Positions 35,847-46,624 of a stretch of DNA of 64,000 nt are shown one piece after another (positions within the stretch are counted from its first letter, which is position 1; each line of letters opens with the position of its first letter). The DNA lies in NCBI RefSeq assembly GCF_001522865.1, contig NZ_LOWB01000039.1:21191-85190 (forward strand), written 5' to 3'. The notes beneath the pieces were generated by a model. That model did no database searches and was not told the DNA's origin. It was given only the letters and a program-made list of their open reading frames with translations. Source of the DNA: Burkholderia sp. TSV86. GTDB lineage: Bacteria; Pseudomonadota; Gammaproteobacteria; Burkholderiales; Burkholderiaceae. A program made the translations under genes and the position numbers.

Positions 35847-36029
35847 CTAGGCAAGCAGCAGTTCGAGCACGACGATGGCCGCGATCGCCATGAGATTGGC
35901 CACGAGCGCTTCGCCTGCGACGCCGAGCCAGGTTCGGGGTCGGAAGCGCGCCGCCAGCAGCAGCGCGCAGCCGAGGGCCAGCGCGACGATCAGCACGAGG
36001 TCGGAATTTTGCAGATGGATGAAATGCAT
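35847..36029 (-). CDS. Small two-helix membrane protein
   Basis: A 60-residue protein (MHFIHLQNSDLVLIVALAL...) with two hydrophobic helices separated by AARFRPRTWLG. AAGGGA lies eight bases before the ATG at 36029. I recognise no named family. The longer frame upstream has no motif and is rejected. Alone between the CLC and MFS genes, all on the minus strand. Confidence 0.6.
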   Translation of the reverse strand: MHFIHLQNSDLVLIVALALGCALLLAARFRPRTWLGVAGEALVANLMAIAAIVVLELLLA

Positions 36030-36263
36030 GGCGACAATCCCTTGACGGCCGGAACACAACGGCCGCTCACCGGCTGCGGCAGCGCCGGCGAGCGTCTGAT
36101 CGAGTATAGGCGCGCCGGTGCGCGGCGCAAACGCGGGCCGCGATACGGGCGTGACAACGCGGCTGACGTGAAGCCGTCGGCGGGCGTCGGCCGGCGAACG
36201 ATATGGCTGATTCCGCGCAACGCGAATCCGTTTCGTCATGCGGCCACCACCCGCCCATTGCGC

Positions 36264-37613
36264 TCAGGCAAGCGGCGTATCGCGGGTTTCACGCATCAGC
36301 AATACGCCGACCAAACTGAGCGCCGCCGCGATGGACACATAGGCGCCAACCCATGCCAGCCCGCCGCGCGCCGCGAGCAGTTGCGCGATATACGGTGCGA
36401 TCGATGCGCCGAGAATGCCGCCGAGGTTGTAGGCGACGCCCGCGCCGGTATAGCGGACAGGCGTCGGAAAGAGTTCGGGCAAAAGCGCGCCCATCGGGGC
36501 GAACGTGACGCCCATCAGGAACAGCTCGATCGTCAGGAACAGCGCGACGAGCGGCGTCGAGCCGCTGCCGAGCAGCGGCGCCATCGCGAAACCGGACAAC
36601 AGCGCGGCGGCCGACCCGGCGATCAGCACCGGCCTGCGGCCGAAGCGATCGGCTGCGGCGGCGGCCAGCGGCGTCGCGAGTGCCATGAACAGCACCGCGA
36701 AGCACAGCAGGCCGAGGAAGCGCTCGCGCGGCATGTGCAGCGTAGTCACGCCATACGATAGCGAGAACACCGTCGAGATATAGAACAGCGTGTAGCAGAC
36801 GATCATCGCGAGCGCGCCGAGCAGCGTCGGCCGCCAGTGGTGCGCGACGAGGGCCGCGATCGGCACGCGCACGCGCTCGTGGCGATCGAGCGTTGCCTGG
36901 AAAGCGGGCGTCTCCGCGATCTTCAGGCGCACGTACAGGCCGAGCGCGACGAGCACCGCGCTGACGACAAACGGAATGCGCCAGCCCCACGCGCGGAATT
37001 GCGCATCCGATAGCGACAGCGCGAGCGCGAAAAACAGGCCGTTCGACGCGAGAAAACCGATCGACGGGCCAAGCTGCGGAAACATGCCGAACCAGCCGCG
37101 TTTGCCGGGCGGCGCGTACTCGGTTGCAAGCAGCGCGGCGCCGCCCCATTCGCCGCCGAGGCCGATGCCCTGGCCGAAGCGCAGCACGCACAGCAGAACG
37201 GGCGCAAGCGTGCCGATCGTGTCATAGCTGGGCACGAGGCCGATCGCGGTCGTCGAGATGCCCATCACCAGCAGCGACGCGACGAGCGTCGATTTGCGGC
37301 CGATCCGGTCGCCAAAATGGCCGAACAGGAACGAGCCGATCGGCCGCGCGACGAAGGCGATGCCGAACGTGACGAAGGCCGACAGCGCTTGCGCGGTCGA
37401 CGAGCCGTGCGGAAAGAACACGGGGCCGATCACGAGCGCGGCGGCGGTTGCGTACACATAGAAATCGTAGAATTCGATTGCCGTGCCGATGAAGCTCGCG
37501 AACACGATGCGCCGCTGCTCGCGTCTATCGGCCGTGCGCGGCGCGGCGGCAGCGGCGGGCTCGGATCGGCCGGGGGCCGGCGTCTGGGCCATTGACGAGC
37601 GGGTTTGCGACAT
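36264..37613 (-). CDS. MFS transporter, metabolite:proton symporter (MHS) type
   Basis: A 449-residue transporter with 12 helices. It has the family opening RRIVFASFIGTAIEFYDFYVYATAAALV, the MHS loop motif GHFGDRIGRKSTLV and RFGQGIGLGGEWGGAALLATEYAP, and the second-half copy DRFGRRPVLIAG. MHS proteins such as ShiA and ProP carry small organic acids or osmolytes with protons; the substrate cannot be named. AAGGAG lies seven bases before the ATG. Confidence 0.88.
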   Translation of the reverse strand: MSQTRSSMAQTPAPGRSEPAAAAAPRTADRREQRRIVFASFIGTAIEFYDFYVYATAAALVIGPVFFPHGSSTAQALSAFVTFGIAFVARPIGSFLFGHFGDRIGRKSTLVASLLVMGISTTAIGLVPSYDTIGTLAPVLLCVLRFGQGIGLGGEWGGAALLATEYAPPGKRGWFGMFPQLGPSIGFLASNGLFFALALSLSDAQFRAWGWRIPFVVSAVLVALGLYVRLKIAETPAFQATLDRHERVRVPIAALVAHHWRPTLLGALAMIVCYTLFYISTVFSLSYGVTTLHMPRERFLGLLCFAVLFMALATPLAAAAADRFGRRPVLIAGSAAALLSGFAMAPLLGSGSTPLVALFLTIELFLMGVTFAPMGALLPELFPTPVRYTGAGVAYNLGGILGASIAPYIAQLLAARGGLAWVGAYVSIAAALSLVGVLLMRETRDTPLA

Positions 37614-38061
37614 CGATGTCTCCTTGGATGGTCTTTACGCATCGTTTATGGTGCGTGACGGGGGGCGGCCGCGAATCGCCTGCCGGCCGGCAGCCGGGTT
37701 GCGGCTCAGATTCCAAATCGAGGGGACCGCATCGCACGCGGTACGGCGCGGCGGCCCGAGCGAAGCGCCGCGCAAGCGATTCGCTCGCGGGGCGTCGATG
37801 CGCATCGCGCGGCGGGCCGATCGGGCTTGCCGCTTGCGCGCGGCCTGGCGGCCAAAGCGCGGTGCGGGCAATTATAGCGAGCTTGTCGGGGCCGTTTGGC
37901 GGATATCGCTTCGTATTGTGGGTGCCGCTTTGTGCAGCGCGTGCTCAGGTATCGCGCCGCAAGTCCGGCCTTACGCGAAAAAATCGCAGCGGGTGTTCAG
38001 GCACGCCGCCCACGTACCTCATGCACGTCATATGGCCGCCGCGGCCTTGCGCGTTTCGCGC
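37614..38061. other. Gene-free stretch
   Basis: About 450 bases between the MFS gene start and the TonB-like gene end. High GC with overlapping shadow frames but no frame with a ribosome-binding site or recognisable domain. Presumably holds the MFS promoter; no clear operator or terminator was seen. Confidence 0.4.
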
Positions 38062-38544
38062 TCAGTTGAGCGTCTGCGCTTGCGGCGATGCGATCGTGCG
38101 CAATTGGAATTCGCCGTCGTCGTTGAAGAGCCAGCTTTCCATCAGCTCGACTTCGCCATGGGCGTCGAGGATTCTCGCGGGCGGCGGCGGCAGCGGCGCG
38201 GCATGGCGCAGCGACGCGAGCGCGATGCCTTCGGCTTCGTCGTCGCCATTGCTGCGATAAACCGACGAGTTGACGAGCCGCCCGTTGCGATCGACGGTGA
38301 ATGAAACGACGACGAGCGAGCGCAGCATCGCTTGTGGCGTACCGTGCAGCACGTGTTCCGGATTGCGCTCGGCGATGCGCCGCGCGATGCTCATGCGGTA
38401 CTCCGCTGTTCCGGTTGCGGGCACGCCCGGCACAGGCGCGCCGACGTTCGGCGGCGTGATGGTGCAGGCGGTGAGCGCGGCCGCGCAGGCTGCCGCGGCG
38501 GCATTTCGCCAAGCGGCGAAGAGGCGGGGGGTGCGTGGTGTCAT
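38062..38544 (-). CDS. TonB C-terminal-like lipoprotein
   Basis: A 160-residue protein with an N-terminal hydrophobic segment ending AALTACTITPP, a likely lipobox. The rest matches the TonB/TolA C-terminal fold: VSFTVDRNGRLVNSSVYRSNG, then ALASLRHAAPLPPPP. It is too short for a full energy transducer and has no long Pro-rich spanning region, so it may be an envelope protein that borrows this fold. GAGGAG precedes the ATG at 38544. Confidence 0.65.
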   Translation of the reverse strand: MTPRTPRLFAAWRNAAAAACAAALTACTITPPNVGAPVPGVPATGTAEYRMSIARRIAERNPEHVLHGTPQAMLRSLVVVSFTVDRNGRLVNSSVYRSNGDDEAEGIALASLRHAAPLPPPPARILDAHGEVELMESWLFNDDGEFQLRTIASPQAQTLN

Positions 38545-38791
38545 GATCGCCTCCTCGATGAGCGAAAGACCGTCGATTTCATGATAGGCGCCCGCCGGCG
38601 CGCATGCATCGGGACAAGCGAGCGGCGGCATGGTTCCGACGGCCCGGCGTTCGGCCGGGCGCCGGGCGCGTGACTCGGGCGCGCGGTTCGCGCATGCGGC
38701 TTCAGCGTATCGCTCGCACGGGCGGCGCGCGAAATATTCGTGCCGAAACGAAAAAACCCGCCAGGCCGAGGCAGCGCGGGCGGGATCGTTC

Positions 38792-38879
<88 letters not shown>

Positions 38880-38970
38880 ACGGGCGTGCATTGTAACCGA
38901 AACGGCGCGTGCGGCGAACGTGAAGCAACGGTGTTTTCGCGTGCGCCGCACGCAATGCGTATTGCCGCGC

Positions 38971-40188
38971 CTATTCGTCGCGCAGAAACAGCGCCTGCAA
39001 ATCGTTGAGAAAGCGCTGGCCAAGCGGCGTGGGCGCGATGCGCAGATGGTCGCGCGCGAGGAGGCCGCGCCGTTCGGCCTCGGCGAGCGCGGGCTCGATG
39101 GCCGTGACCGACATGCCGGTGCGCTCGGCGAAGCTTGCGATCGGCACGCCTTCGACGAGCCGCAGCGCATTCAGCATGAATTCGAACGGCAGCTCGCGCG
39201 GGCCGACCTCGCGCTCTTCCTGCACGCCGGCGCCGGCCTTCGCGCGCTCGATGAATGTTGCTGGATGCTTGTAGCGCGCCTGGCGCAGGATCCGGTTCGG
39301 AAATGACAGCTTCGTGTGCGCGCCCGCGCCGATCCCGAGATAGTCGCCGAAACGCCAGTAGTTGAGGTTGTGCTTGCATTGCCGGTGCGGCTTCGCATAG
39401 GCGGAGACCTCGTAGCGGGCGTAGCCCGCCTGCGCCGTGCGCTCGTGCAGCCAGTCCTGCATGTCGGCGGAGGCGTCGTCGTCCGGCACCGCGGGCGGAA
39501 ATTTCGCGAAGTACGTGTTCGGCTCGAGCGTCAGGTGGTACAGCGACAGATGCGGCGGCGCGAACGACAGCGCCGTTTCGAGATCCGCGCGGCACTCGTC
39601 GAGCGTCTGGTTCGGCAACGCGAACATCAGGTCCAGATTGAAGTTGTCGAACGTTTTCGCGGCGATCTCGACTGCCGCGCGCGCCTGCGCGGCGTCGTGG
39701 ATGCGGCCGAGCGCCTTCAGATGCGCTTCGTTGAAGCTCTGAATACCGATCGACAGGCGGTTCACGCCACTTGCGCGGAATTGCGCGAACTTCGCGGCCT
39801 CGAACGTGCCGGGGTTCGCCTCGAGCGTGATTTCCGCGTCGGCGTCGAGCGGCAGCAACGCGCGCACGTCGGACAACAGCCGGTCCAGTCCAGCCGCGGA
39901 AAGCAGGCTGGGCGTTCCGCCGCCGATGAAGACCGTGTGCACGTGGCGGCCCCAGACGAGCGGCAGCGCTGCTTCGAGATCGGCGCGTAGCGCGTCGAGA
40001 TAATCCTGCTCGGGCAATGCACCGCCGTCTTTCCATTCGTGCGAATTGAAGTCGCAGTATGGGCACTTGCGCACGCACCACGGGAAATGCACGTACAGCG
40101 CAAGCGGGGGCAGCGACGCGAGCCGAACCTTGCCGGGTGCGGTGAACGTTGCGACGATGCGCGTGCCGTTGGCGGCAGCCTCGCTCAT
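38971..40188 (-). CDS. hemW: Radical SAM haem chaperone HemW
   Basis: A 405-residue protein related to oxygen-independent coproporphyrinogen oxidase. It has YVHFPWCVRKCPYCDFNSH with the CxxxCxxC cluster-binding motif, VFIGGGTPSLL, IGIQSFNEAHLKALGR and NLDLMFALPNQT. HemW-type proteins lack the extra N-terminal Cys of HemN and are thought to insert haem. The ATG overlaps the rdgB stop (ATGA). Confidence 0.88.
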   Translation of the reverse strand: MSEAAANGTRIVATFTAPGKVRLASLPPLALYVHFPWCVRKCPYCDFNSHEWKDGGALPEQDYLDALRADLEAALPLVWGRHVHTVFIGGGTPSLLSAAGLDRLLSDVRALLPLDADAEITLEANPGTFEAAKFAQFRASGVNRLSIGIQSFNEAHLKALGRIHDAAQARAAVEIAAKTFDNFNLDLMFALPNQTLDECRADLETALSFAPPHLSLYHLTLEPNTYFAKFPPAVPDDDASADMQDWLHERTAQAGYARYEVSAYAKPHRQCKHNLNYWRFGDYLGIGAGAHTKLSFPNRILRQARYKHPATFIERAKAGAGVQEEREVGPRELPFEFMLNALRLVEGVPIASFAERTGMSVTAIEPALAEAERRGLLARDHLRIAPTPLGQRFLNDLQALFLRDE

Positions 40189-40883
40189 TGCGCCGCCTCG
40201 CGCATCGCTTGTTCGAGCCTGCCGGCAAGCGCTTGCAGCGCGAGCGCGCGATGGCTGATCGCGTTTTTCGCGGCAGGGTCGAGTTCGGCAGCCGTCGCGT
40301 TGAGCACCGGCACGAAGAAGTGCGGATCGTAGCCAAAACCGTGCGCGCCGCGCGGCGTGTCGACGATTTCGCCTGCCCAGCGCCCTTCGGCGACGATCGG
40401 CTCGGGATCGTCGGCATGGCGCACGAGCGCGAGCACGCAGCAGTAATACGCGCGCCGGTCGGCCACGTCGCGCAGTTGCTCGACGAGGTACGCGTTGTTT
40501 GCCGCGTCGCTCCTGTCGCGGCCCGCGCGCTGCGCGTAGCGCGCCGAGTAGACGCCAGGCGCGCCGCCGAGCGCCGGCACGCACAGGCCGGAATCGTCGG
40601 CGACGGCCGGCAGGCCCGTCGCGCGCGCCGCATGACGCGCCTTTTCTAGCGCGTTTTCGATGAACGTCACGTGCGGCTCGTCGGCTTCGGTCACGCCGAG
40701 TTCGCCTTGCGGCACCAGTTCGATGTCGAGCGGCGCGAACAGCGCCGCGAACTCGCGCAGTTTGCCTGGATTGTTCGATGCGAGGACGATACGCGACAGC
40801 GTTGCGCGTGTTGCTTTACCCGAGGCGCCGGTATGTACCGGGCCGTTTTCCCCGGCGTTCGGTGGAGGCGAAGGCTGCTTCAC
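40185..40883 (-). CDS. rdgB: XTP/dITP diphosphatase RdgB
   Basis: A 232-residue Ham1-type enzyme that removes inosine and xanthosine triphosphates. Motifs: IVLASNNPGKLREF, TFIENALEKARHAA, VADDSGLCV, GAPGVYSARYA, AHGFGYDPHFFVP and AAKNAISHRALAL. The N-terminus is about 25 residues longer than in E. coli. Two-base gap to rph. Confidence 0.95.
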   Translation of the reverse strand: MKQPSPPPNAGENGPVHTGASGKATRATLSRIVLASNNPGKLREFAALFAPLDIELVPQGELGVTEADEPHVTFIENALEKARHAARATGLPAVADDSGLCVPALGGAPGVYSARYAQRAGRDRSDAANNAYLVEQLRDVADRRAYYCCVLALVRHADDPEPIVAEGRWAGEIVDTPRGAHGFGYDPHFFVPVLNATAAELDPAAKNAISHRALALQALAGRLEQAMREAAQ

Positions 40884-40884
40884 G

Positions 40885-41616
40885 TCAGACTCCCAGCGCC
40901 TGGCGCTGCAGGCGCACGAGTTCGCCGATGCCGGCCTGCGCGAGATCGAGCAGCGCGTTCATCTCGGCGCGCGAGAACGGTGCGCCTTCGGCCGTGCCCT
41001 GCACCTCGACGAGGCCGCCCGCCCCGGTCATCACGACGTTCATGTCGGTATCGCACTGGGAATCTTCCGCGTAATCGAGATCGAGCACCGGCGCGCCTTC
41101 GTACATGCCGACCGAGATCGCCGCGACGTGATCGGTGATCGGCGAGCGCGCGAGCTTGCCGGCCGTAACCAGCTTGGTCACCGCGTCGTGCGCGGCAACG
41201 AACGCGCCCGTGATGCTCGCGGTGCGCGTGCCGCCATCGGCCTGAATCACATCGCAATCGAGGTGCAGCGTCCGTGCGCCGAGCGCTTCGAGATCGAACA
41301 CCGCGCGCAGCGCGCGGCCGATCAGGCGCTGGATTTCCTGCGTGCGGCCCGTTTGCTTGCCGCGCGCGGCTTCGCGGTCGCTGCGCGTGTGGGTCGCGCG
41401 CGGCAGCATGCCGTATTCGGCGGTGAGCCAGCCCTGGCCGCGATCGCGCAGGAATTCGGGCACGCGCTCGGCGATGCTCGCGGTGCAGATCACCTTGGTG
41501 TCGCCGAATTCGACGAGCACCGAGCCTTCCGCATGTTTGGTGTAGTGACGCGTGATGCGCACGTCGCGCAGTTGGTCGGCGCGGCGGGCGCTTGGGCGTG
41601 AGGGGGAATTCGTCAT
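40885..41616 (-). CDS. rph: Ribonuclease PH
   Basis: A 243-residue phosphorolytic 3' exoribonuclease that trims tRNA 3' ends. Motifs: [64 protein letters not shown] and [15 protein letters not shown]. The ATG at 41616 gives the normal family length; upstream frame has no motif. Confidence 0.95.
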   Translation of the reverse strand: MTNSPSRPSARRADQLRDVRITRHYTKHAEGSVLVEFGDTKVICTASIAERVPEFLRDRGQGWLTAEYGMLPRATHTRSDREAARGKQTGRTQEIQRLIGRALRAVFDLEALGARTLHLDCDVIQADGGTRTASITGAFVAAHDAVTKLVTAGKLARSPITDHVAAISVGMYEGAPVLDLDYAEDSQCDTDMNVVMTGAGGLVEVQGTAEGAPFSRAEMNALLDLAQAGIGELVRLQRQALGV

Positions 41617-41788
41617 CGGAGCCATACGCATGAGGGAAACCCCGATTTTACCGCGCGCGCGCCGTGCCGACCCGCGGCCGGCGCGGGCAAAAATGGGATA
41701 ATGCGCGTTTAGCGTCCCGCGCCTTGCCAAGCGCCGGGCGCCTCGAATCCTTCAGGGCCGCATGGCCCTTTCAACGACGGGACGAACG

Positions 41789-42712
41789 ATGATCTACAGC
41801 ATGACGGGATACGCGAGCGCGACGCGTGAGCTTGCGACGGCCGCGGGCAATGGCGGCACGAGCGTATCGGTCGAATTGCGGACCGTGAATTCGCGGTTTC
41901 TCGACCTCAACTTCCGGATGCCGGACGACGTGCGCGTGTGCGAGCCGCAGCTGCGCGAAATGCTGATGAACAAGCTGTCGCGCGGCAAGGTCGACATCCG
42001 GGTCAACCTGCAGCGCGGCGATCAGAGCGTGAGCGCGGGCGCGCTGAACCGCGCGGCGCTCGATCAGCTCGCCGAACTCGAGCGCGCGGTGCTCGACGCG
42101 TTTCCGGACGCGGAGCGTCTGCGCACGGGCGAAGTGCTGCGCTGGCCGGGCGTGCTCGCCGAAAGCGGCGTGAGCGCCGACGCGCTGCGCGACGCGGTGC
42201 TCGCGTGCGGCAAGGAGGCGCTCGCCGAACTCGTCGTCGTGCGCTCGCGCGAGGGCGCGCAGCTCGCGGCGATGCTGCTCGCGAACGTGGCGGAAATGGA
42301 GGCGATCGTCGCGCGCATCGCGCCGCTCGTGCCGGAGTTGATCGCCAAGCATCAGCAGAAGATCGTCGAGCGGCTGCAGGAGGCGCTGGGCGTCGCGGCG
42401 CCGGACGGCAGCGCGCCCGCCGTGTCGCGCGATGAGGCGGCCGAGCGCATTCGCCAGGAAGTGACGATGTACGGCATCCGGATCGATATCGCCGAGGAGC
42501 TGTCGCGGCTCACCGCGCACCTGTCCGAGACGCGCCATGTGATCGACAAGGGCGGGCGTGTCGGCAAGCGGCTCGACTTCATGATGCAGGAACTCAACCG
42601 CGAGGCGAACACGCTCGGCTCGAAGGCGGCGGCCAAGGAGCTTGCCGATGCGTCGATGGCGCTTAAGCTTTTGATCGAGCAGATGCGCGAGCAAGTGCAA
42701 AACCTGGAGTAA
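41789..42712 (+). CDS. yicC: YicC family endoribonuclease
   Basis: A 307-residue protein starting MIYSMTGYASATREL, the standard YicC opening. Further conserved parts are ELRTVNSRFLDLNFRMPD, RGKVDIRVNLQR and, at the C-terminus, RLDFMMQELNREANTLGSKA. YicC acts as an endoribonuclease in E. coli. Six bases before gmk; the yicC-gmk-rpoZ-spoT order is typical of Burkholderia. Confidence 0.93.
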   Translation: MIYSMTGYASATRELATAAGNGGTSVSVELRTVNSRFLDLNFRMPDDVRVCEPQLREMLMNKLSRGKVDIRVNLQRGDQSVSAGALNRAALDQLAELERAVLDAFPDAERLRTGEVLRWPGVLAESGVSADALRDAVLACGKEALAELVVVRSREGAQLAAMLLANVAEMEAIVARIAPLVPELIAKHQQKIVERLQEALGVAAPDGSAPAVSRDEAAERIRQEVTMYGIRIDIAEELSRLTAHLSETRHVIDKGGRVGKRLDFMMQELNREANTLGSKAAAKELADASMALKLLIEQMREQVQNLE

Positions 42713-43414
<702 letters not shown>

Positions 43415-43473
43415 CGGATCGAACGGCGCGCATAAGGTAGAATAAGCACCATATTCTGAAGGAACGACCCAAC

Positions 43474-43677
43474 ATGGCTCGCATTACCGTTGAAGACTGC
43501 CTGAAGCAGATTCCGAACCGCTTCGAACTGGCGCTTGCCGCCACTTATCGCGCGCGGCAGCTCGCGCAAGGCCATACGCCGAAGATCGAAAGCCGCGACA
43601 AACCCACGGTGGTCGCGTTGCGCGAGATCGCGGCCGGCCAGGTCGGCGTCGAAATGCTGAAGAAAGTGCCGGTTTAA
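43474..43677 (+). CDS. rpoZ: RNA polymerase omega subunit
   Basis: A 67-residue protein, [30 protein letters not shown]..., the standard RpoZ sequence. It aids assembly of RNA polymerase and helps form a ppGpp-binding site, which suits its neighbour spoT. AAGGAACG lies upstream of the ATG. Confidence 0.96.
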
Positions 43678-43738
43678 GGCACGGCCGGATTTCGTCAACC
43701 ATGTAATCCCCCGCGACGCGCGAACCCAGGAGGCGAAA

Positions 43739-46105
43739 ATGAGCACCGCACCATCGTCCGCCTCCACCGAGGCCACTTCCAAAGCCACTGCGTCGTCGCC
43801 TGCACGTCAATATATCGACGCGGTTCTCGAGCAGTCGTTTCGCCATCTGTTCGGGCCGACCGCGACACCGGAGCAGCCGCGCAAGCACGGGGTCGTTTCG
43901 ATCGCGAAACTGACCGCCGCGCTTGCCGACTACCTCAGCCCGGACGAAATCAAAGAGGTCAAGGCAGCGTTCCACTTCAGCGACGAAGCCCACCTCGGTC
44001 AATATCGCCAGAGCGGCGAGCCCTACATCACCCATCCTGTCGCCGTCGCGGAAATTTGCGCCGGCTGGAAGCTCGACGCGCAGGCGATCATGGCCGCGCT
44101 GCTGCACGACGTGATGGAGGATCAGGGTGTCACCAAAAGCGAACTTGCCGAGCGTTTCGGGCCCAAGGTCGCTGAGCTGGTCGACGGGTTGTCGAAGCTC
44201 GACAAAATGGAGTTCAGAAGCCGCGAGGAGGCGCAGGCGGAAAATTTCCGCAAGATGCTGCTCGCGATGGCGCGCGACGTGCGCGTGATTCTCGTGAAGC
44301 TCGCCGATCGCCTGCACAACATGCGCACGCTCGGCGCGGTGCCGATGGAGAAGCGCCGCCGCGTCGCGCGCGAGACACTCGATATCTACGCACCGATCGC
44401 ACACCGCCTTGGCCTGAACAACACCTATCGCGAGCTGCAGGACATGAGCTTCGCGAATTTCAATCCGCATCGCTACGCGACGCTCGAGAAAGCCGTGAAG
44501 GCCGCGCGGGGCAACCGCCGCGAGGTGATCGGCAAGATTCTCGAATCCGCGCAACGCGCGATGGCCGAAGGCAAGATCGAAGCCGAAATCAACGGCCGGG
44601 AAAAGACGATCTACAGCATCTACCGGAAGATGCGCGACAAGCAACTGTCGTTCTCGCAGGTGCTCGATGTGTATGGCTTTCGGATCGTCGTCGAGCATCC
44701 GCTCGATTGCTACACGTGCATCGGCGTGCTGCATTCGCTCTATAAGCCCGTGCCGGGCAAGTTCAAGGACTACATCGCGATCCCGAAGGTCAACGGCTAT
44801 CAATCGCTGCATACGACGCTGGTCGGCCCGTTCGGCGCGCCGATCGAATTCCAGGTGCGCACGCGCAAGATGCACGAGATTGCCGAGGCGGGAGTTGCCG
44901 CGCACTGGCTGTACAAGAACGGCGGCGCGGATCTGAACGACGTGCAAAAGCGCGCGCATCAGTGGCTGAAGTCACTGCTCGACATTCAGAGTGAAGCGGG
45001 CGATTCGAGCGAGTTCCTCGAGCACGTGAAGATCGATCTGTTCCCGGATGCGGTTTACGTGTTCACGCCGAAGTCGAAGATCATGGCGTTGCCGCGTGGC
45101 GCGACCGCGCTCGATTTCGCGTATTCGATCCATAGCGATCTCGGCAACCAGTGCGTTGCCGTGAAGATCAACAACGAATTGTTGCCGTTGCGTACCGAGC
45201 TGAAGAGCGGCGATATCGTTGAAGTCATCACCGCCCCCTATTCGAAGCCGAACCCCGCGTGGCTCGGCTTCGTGCGCACCGGCAAGGCGCGCTCGGCGAT
45301 CCGGCACTATCTGAAGACGATGCGTCTGAACGAATCGGTGCAATTGGGCGAGCGCCTCGTCGATCAGAGCCTCAAGGGCTACGGCTTCACGCTGGCCGAC
45401 GTGACGCCCGAGGTGTGGGAGAAACTCGTTCAGTGGACGGGTAACAAGAGCCGGCAGGAAATTTTCGCGGATATCGGCCTGGGCCGGCGCGTTGCCGCGG
45501 TGATGGCCAAGCGCATCGAGGTGCTGATGAGCGGCCGCGACGCCGACGACGACGGCTCGCGAGCCGAGCGCCAGGCGACGAATCATGCGCCTCCCGTGGT
45601 CATCACCGGCACCGAGGGAATGTCGGTGCAGTTGTCGGCGTGCTGCCGGCCGATCCCGGGCGACGACATCATGGGCTATATCGGCATTGGGCTCGGGATG
45701 GCGATTCATACGACTGCCTGCCGGGTCGCGCGCCGGATTCACCGGCGCGATCCGGGGCGTTGGATCGACGTTGCATGGGCGCCGCAGCCCGGACGCCTGT
45801 TCGATGTCGCGGTGAAGGTGCTTGTGAAAAACGCGAAGGGGATTTTCGCGCGCGTCGCAGCGGACATTACTTCGGCTGATGCGAACATCGTCCATATCGC
45901 GATGGACGACGATCAGACCCATGAATCAACTGTGCTGCGCTTCGTTATTCAGGTGAGCGATCGTGTGCATCTCGCCAACGTGATGCGCCGCGTGCGGACC
46001 AATCCTGACGTGATGCGGATGATGCGCGAGCGCTCGAATGATGACGCGGTGCATGCACGCCATGATGGCGGGATGCGAATCGATCGCGAGCGGCAGGACT
46101 ATTGA
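43739..46105 (+). CDS. spoT: Bifunctional (p)ppGpp synthetase/hydrolase SpoT
   Basis: A 788-residue Rel/Spo protein: HD hydrolase domain with AALLHDVMEDQ and KLADRLHNMRTL, synthetase domain with FKDYIAIPKVNGYQSLHTTLVGPFG, TGS (AYSIHSDLGNQCVAVKINN), helical and zinc-finger parts (LSACCRPIPGDDIMGYI), and a C-terminal ACT domain. The HD motif is intact, so it can both make and degrade (p)ppGpp. Confidence 0.94.
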   Translation: MSTAPSSASTEATSKATASSPARQYIDAVLEQSFRHLFGPTATPEQPRKHGVVSIAKLTAALADYLSPDEIKEVKAAFHFSDEAHLGQYRQSGEPYITHPVAVAEICAGWKLDAQAIMAALLHDVMEDQGVTKSELAERFGPKVAELVDGLSKLDKMEFRSREEAQAENFRKMLLAMARDVRVILVKLADRLHNMRTLGAVPMEKRRRVARETLDIYAPIAHRLGLNNTYRELQDMSFANFNPHRYATLEKAVKAARGNRREVIGKILESAQRAMAEGKIEAEINGREKTIYSIYRKMRDKQLSFSQVLDVYGFRIVVEHPLDCYTCIGVLHSLYKPVPGKFKDYIAIPKVNGYQSLHTTLVGPFGAPIEFQVRTRKMHEIAEAGVAAHWLYKNGGADLNDVQKRAHQWLKSLLDIQSEAGDSSEFLEHVKIDLFPDAVYVFTPKSKIMALPRGATALDFAYSIHSDLGNQCVAVKINNELLPLRTELKSGDIVEVITAPYSKPNPAWLGFVRTGKARSAIRHYLKTMRLNESVQLGERLVDQSLKGYGFTLADVTPEVWEKLVQWTGNKSRQEIFADIGLGRRVAAVMAKRIEVLMSGRDADDDGSRAERQATNHAPPVVITGTEGMSVQLSACCRPIPGDDIMGYIGIGLGMAIHTTACRVARRIHRRDPGRWIDVAWAPQPGRLFDVAVKVLVKNAKGIFARVAADITSADANIVHIAMDDDQTHESTVLRFVIQVSDRVHLANVMRRVRTNPDVMRMMRERSNDDAVHARHDGGMRIDRERQDY

Positions 46106-46220
46106 GCGTGATCTGGCGCGGTGCCCACCCGATGGCGGGGCAGGGAGGCGCTAAATATCCGAGGCAGGCTGCAGCGCCGCTGTTGAAATCAACGGTGGGC
46201 AGACCTTTGCGTGGTGCATA

Positions 46221-46250
46221 AAAACAAAGGGCCTTCCCGGAGGAAGGCCC
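46221..46250 (-). terminator. Rho-independent terminator after first tRNA-Arg
   Basis: GGGCCTTCC and GGAAGGCCC pair around a four-base loop, and on the minus strand the hairpin is followed by TTTGTTTTT. Confidence 0.8.
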
Positions 46251-46258
46251 TTCAAAGA

Positions 46259-46335
46259 TGGCGCGGCTGGCAGGATTCGAACCCACGACCCCTTGGTTCG
46301 TAGCCAAGTACTCTATCCAACTGAGCTACAGCCGC
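46259..46335 (-). tRNA. tRNA-Arg(ACG), copy 1
   Basis: A 77-base tRNA on the minus strand, GCGGCTG... to ...CAGCCGCGCCA with encoded CCA. The anticodon loop CTACGAA gives anticodon ACG. Confidence 0.95.
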
Positions 46336-46366
46336 ACGCAAAGCAGTACAACTACTTCGAATTGAA

Positions 46367-46390
46367 AGGGCCTTCCCGGGAGAAGGCCCT
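46367..46390 (-). terminator. Hairpin after second tRNA-Arg
   Basis: AGGGCCTTC and GAAGGCCCT pair around a six-base loop, closely resembling the hairpin after the other tRNA-Arg copy, but with a weaker T-run. Probably a partial terminator or processing signal. Confidence 0.6.
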
Positions 46391-46397
46391 GAAAAAG

Positions 46398-46474
46398 TGG
46401 CGCGGCTGGCAGGATTCGAACCCACGACCCCTTGGTTCGTAGCCAAGTACTCTATCCAACTGAGCTACAGCCGC
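46398..46474 (-). tRNA. tRNA-Arg(ACG), copy 2
   Basis: Identical over its 77 bases to the copy at 46259, with anticodon ACG and encoded CCA. The two copies plus their trailing hairpins form a tandem duplication of about 139 bases. Confidence 0.95.
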
Positions 46475-46624
46475 ACGCAGAAGCGAAATTATAGCAAACT
46501 TCTTTAAAAAGGGAAGTGCCTGAACACAAATTATTGGATAGCGTGATGTGCGTGCTGGTTCGCGCCGCCGCTGTGCCGATCGTGTAACCTTGTCGAATTC
46601 TGGTGGATAGCCGTTGAGAGCATC

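Noticed and set aside
43739..46105. Naming as RelA
   Set aside because: The HD hydrolase motif is intact, which fits SpoT/Rel bifunctional enzymes rather than a synthetase-only RelA.
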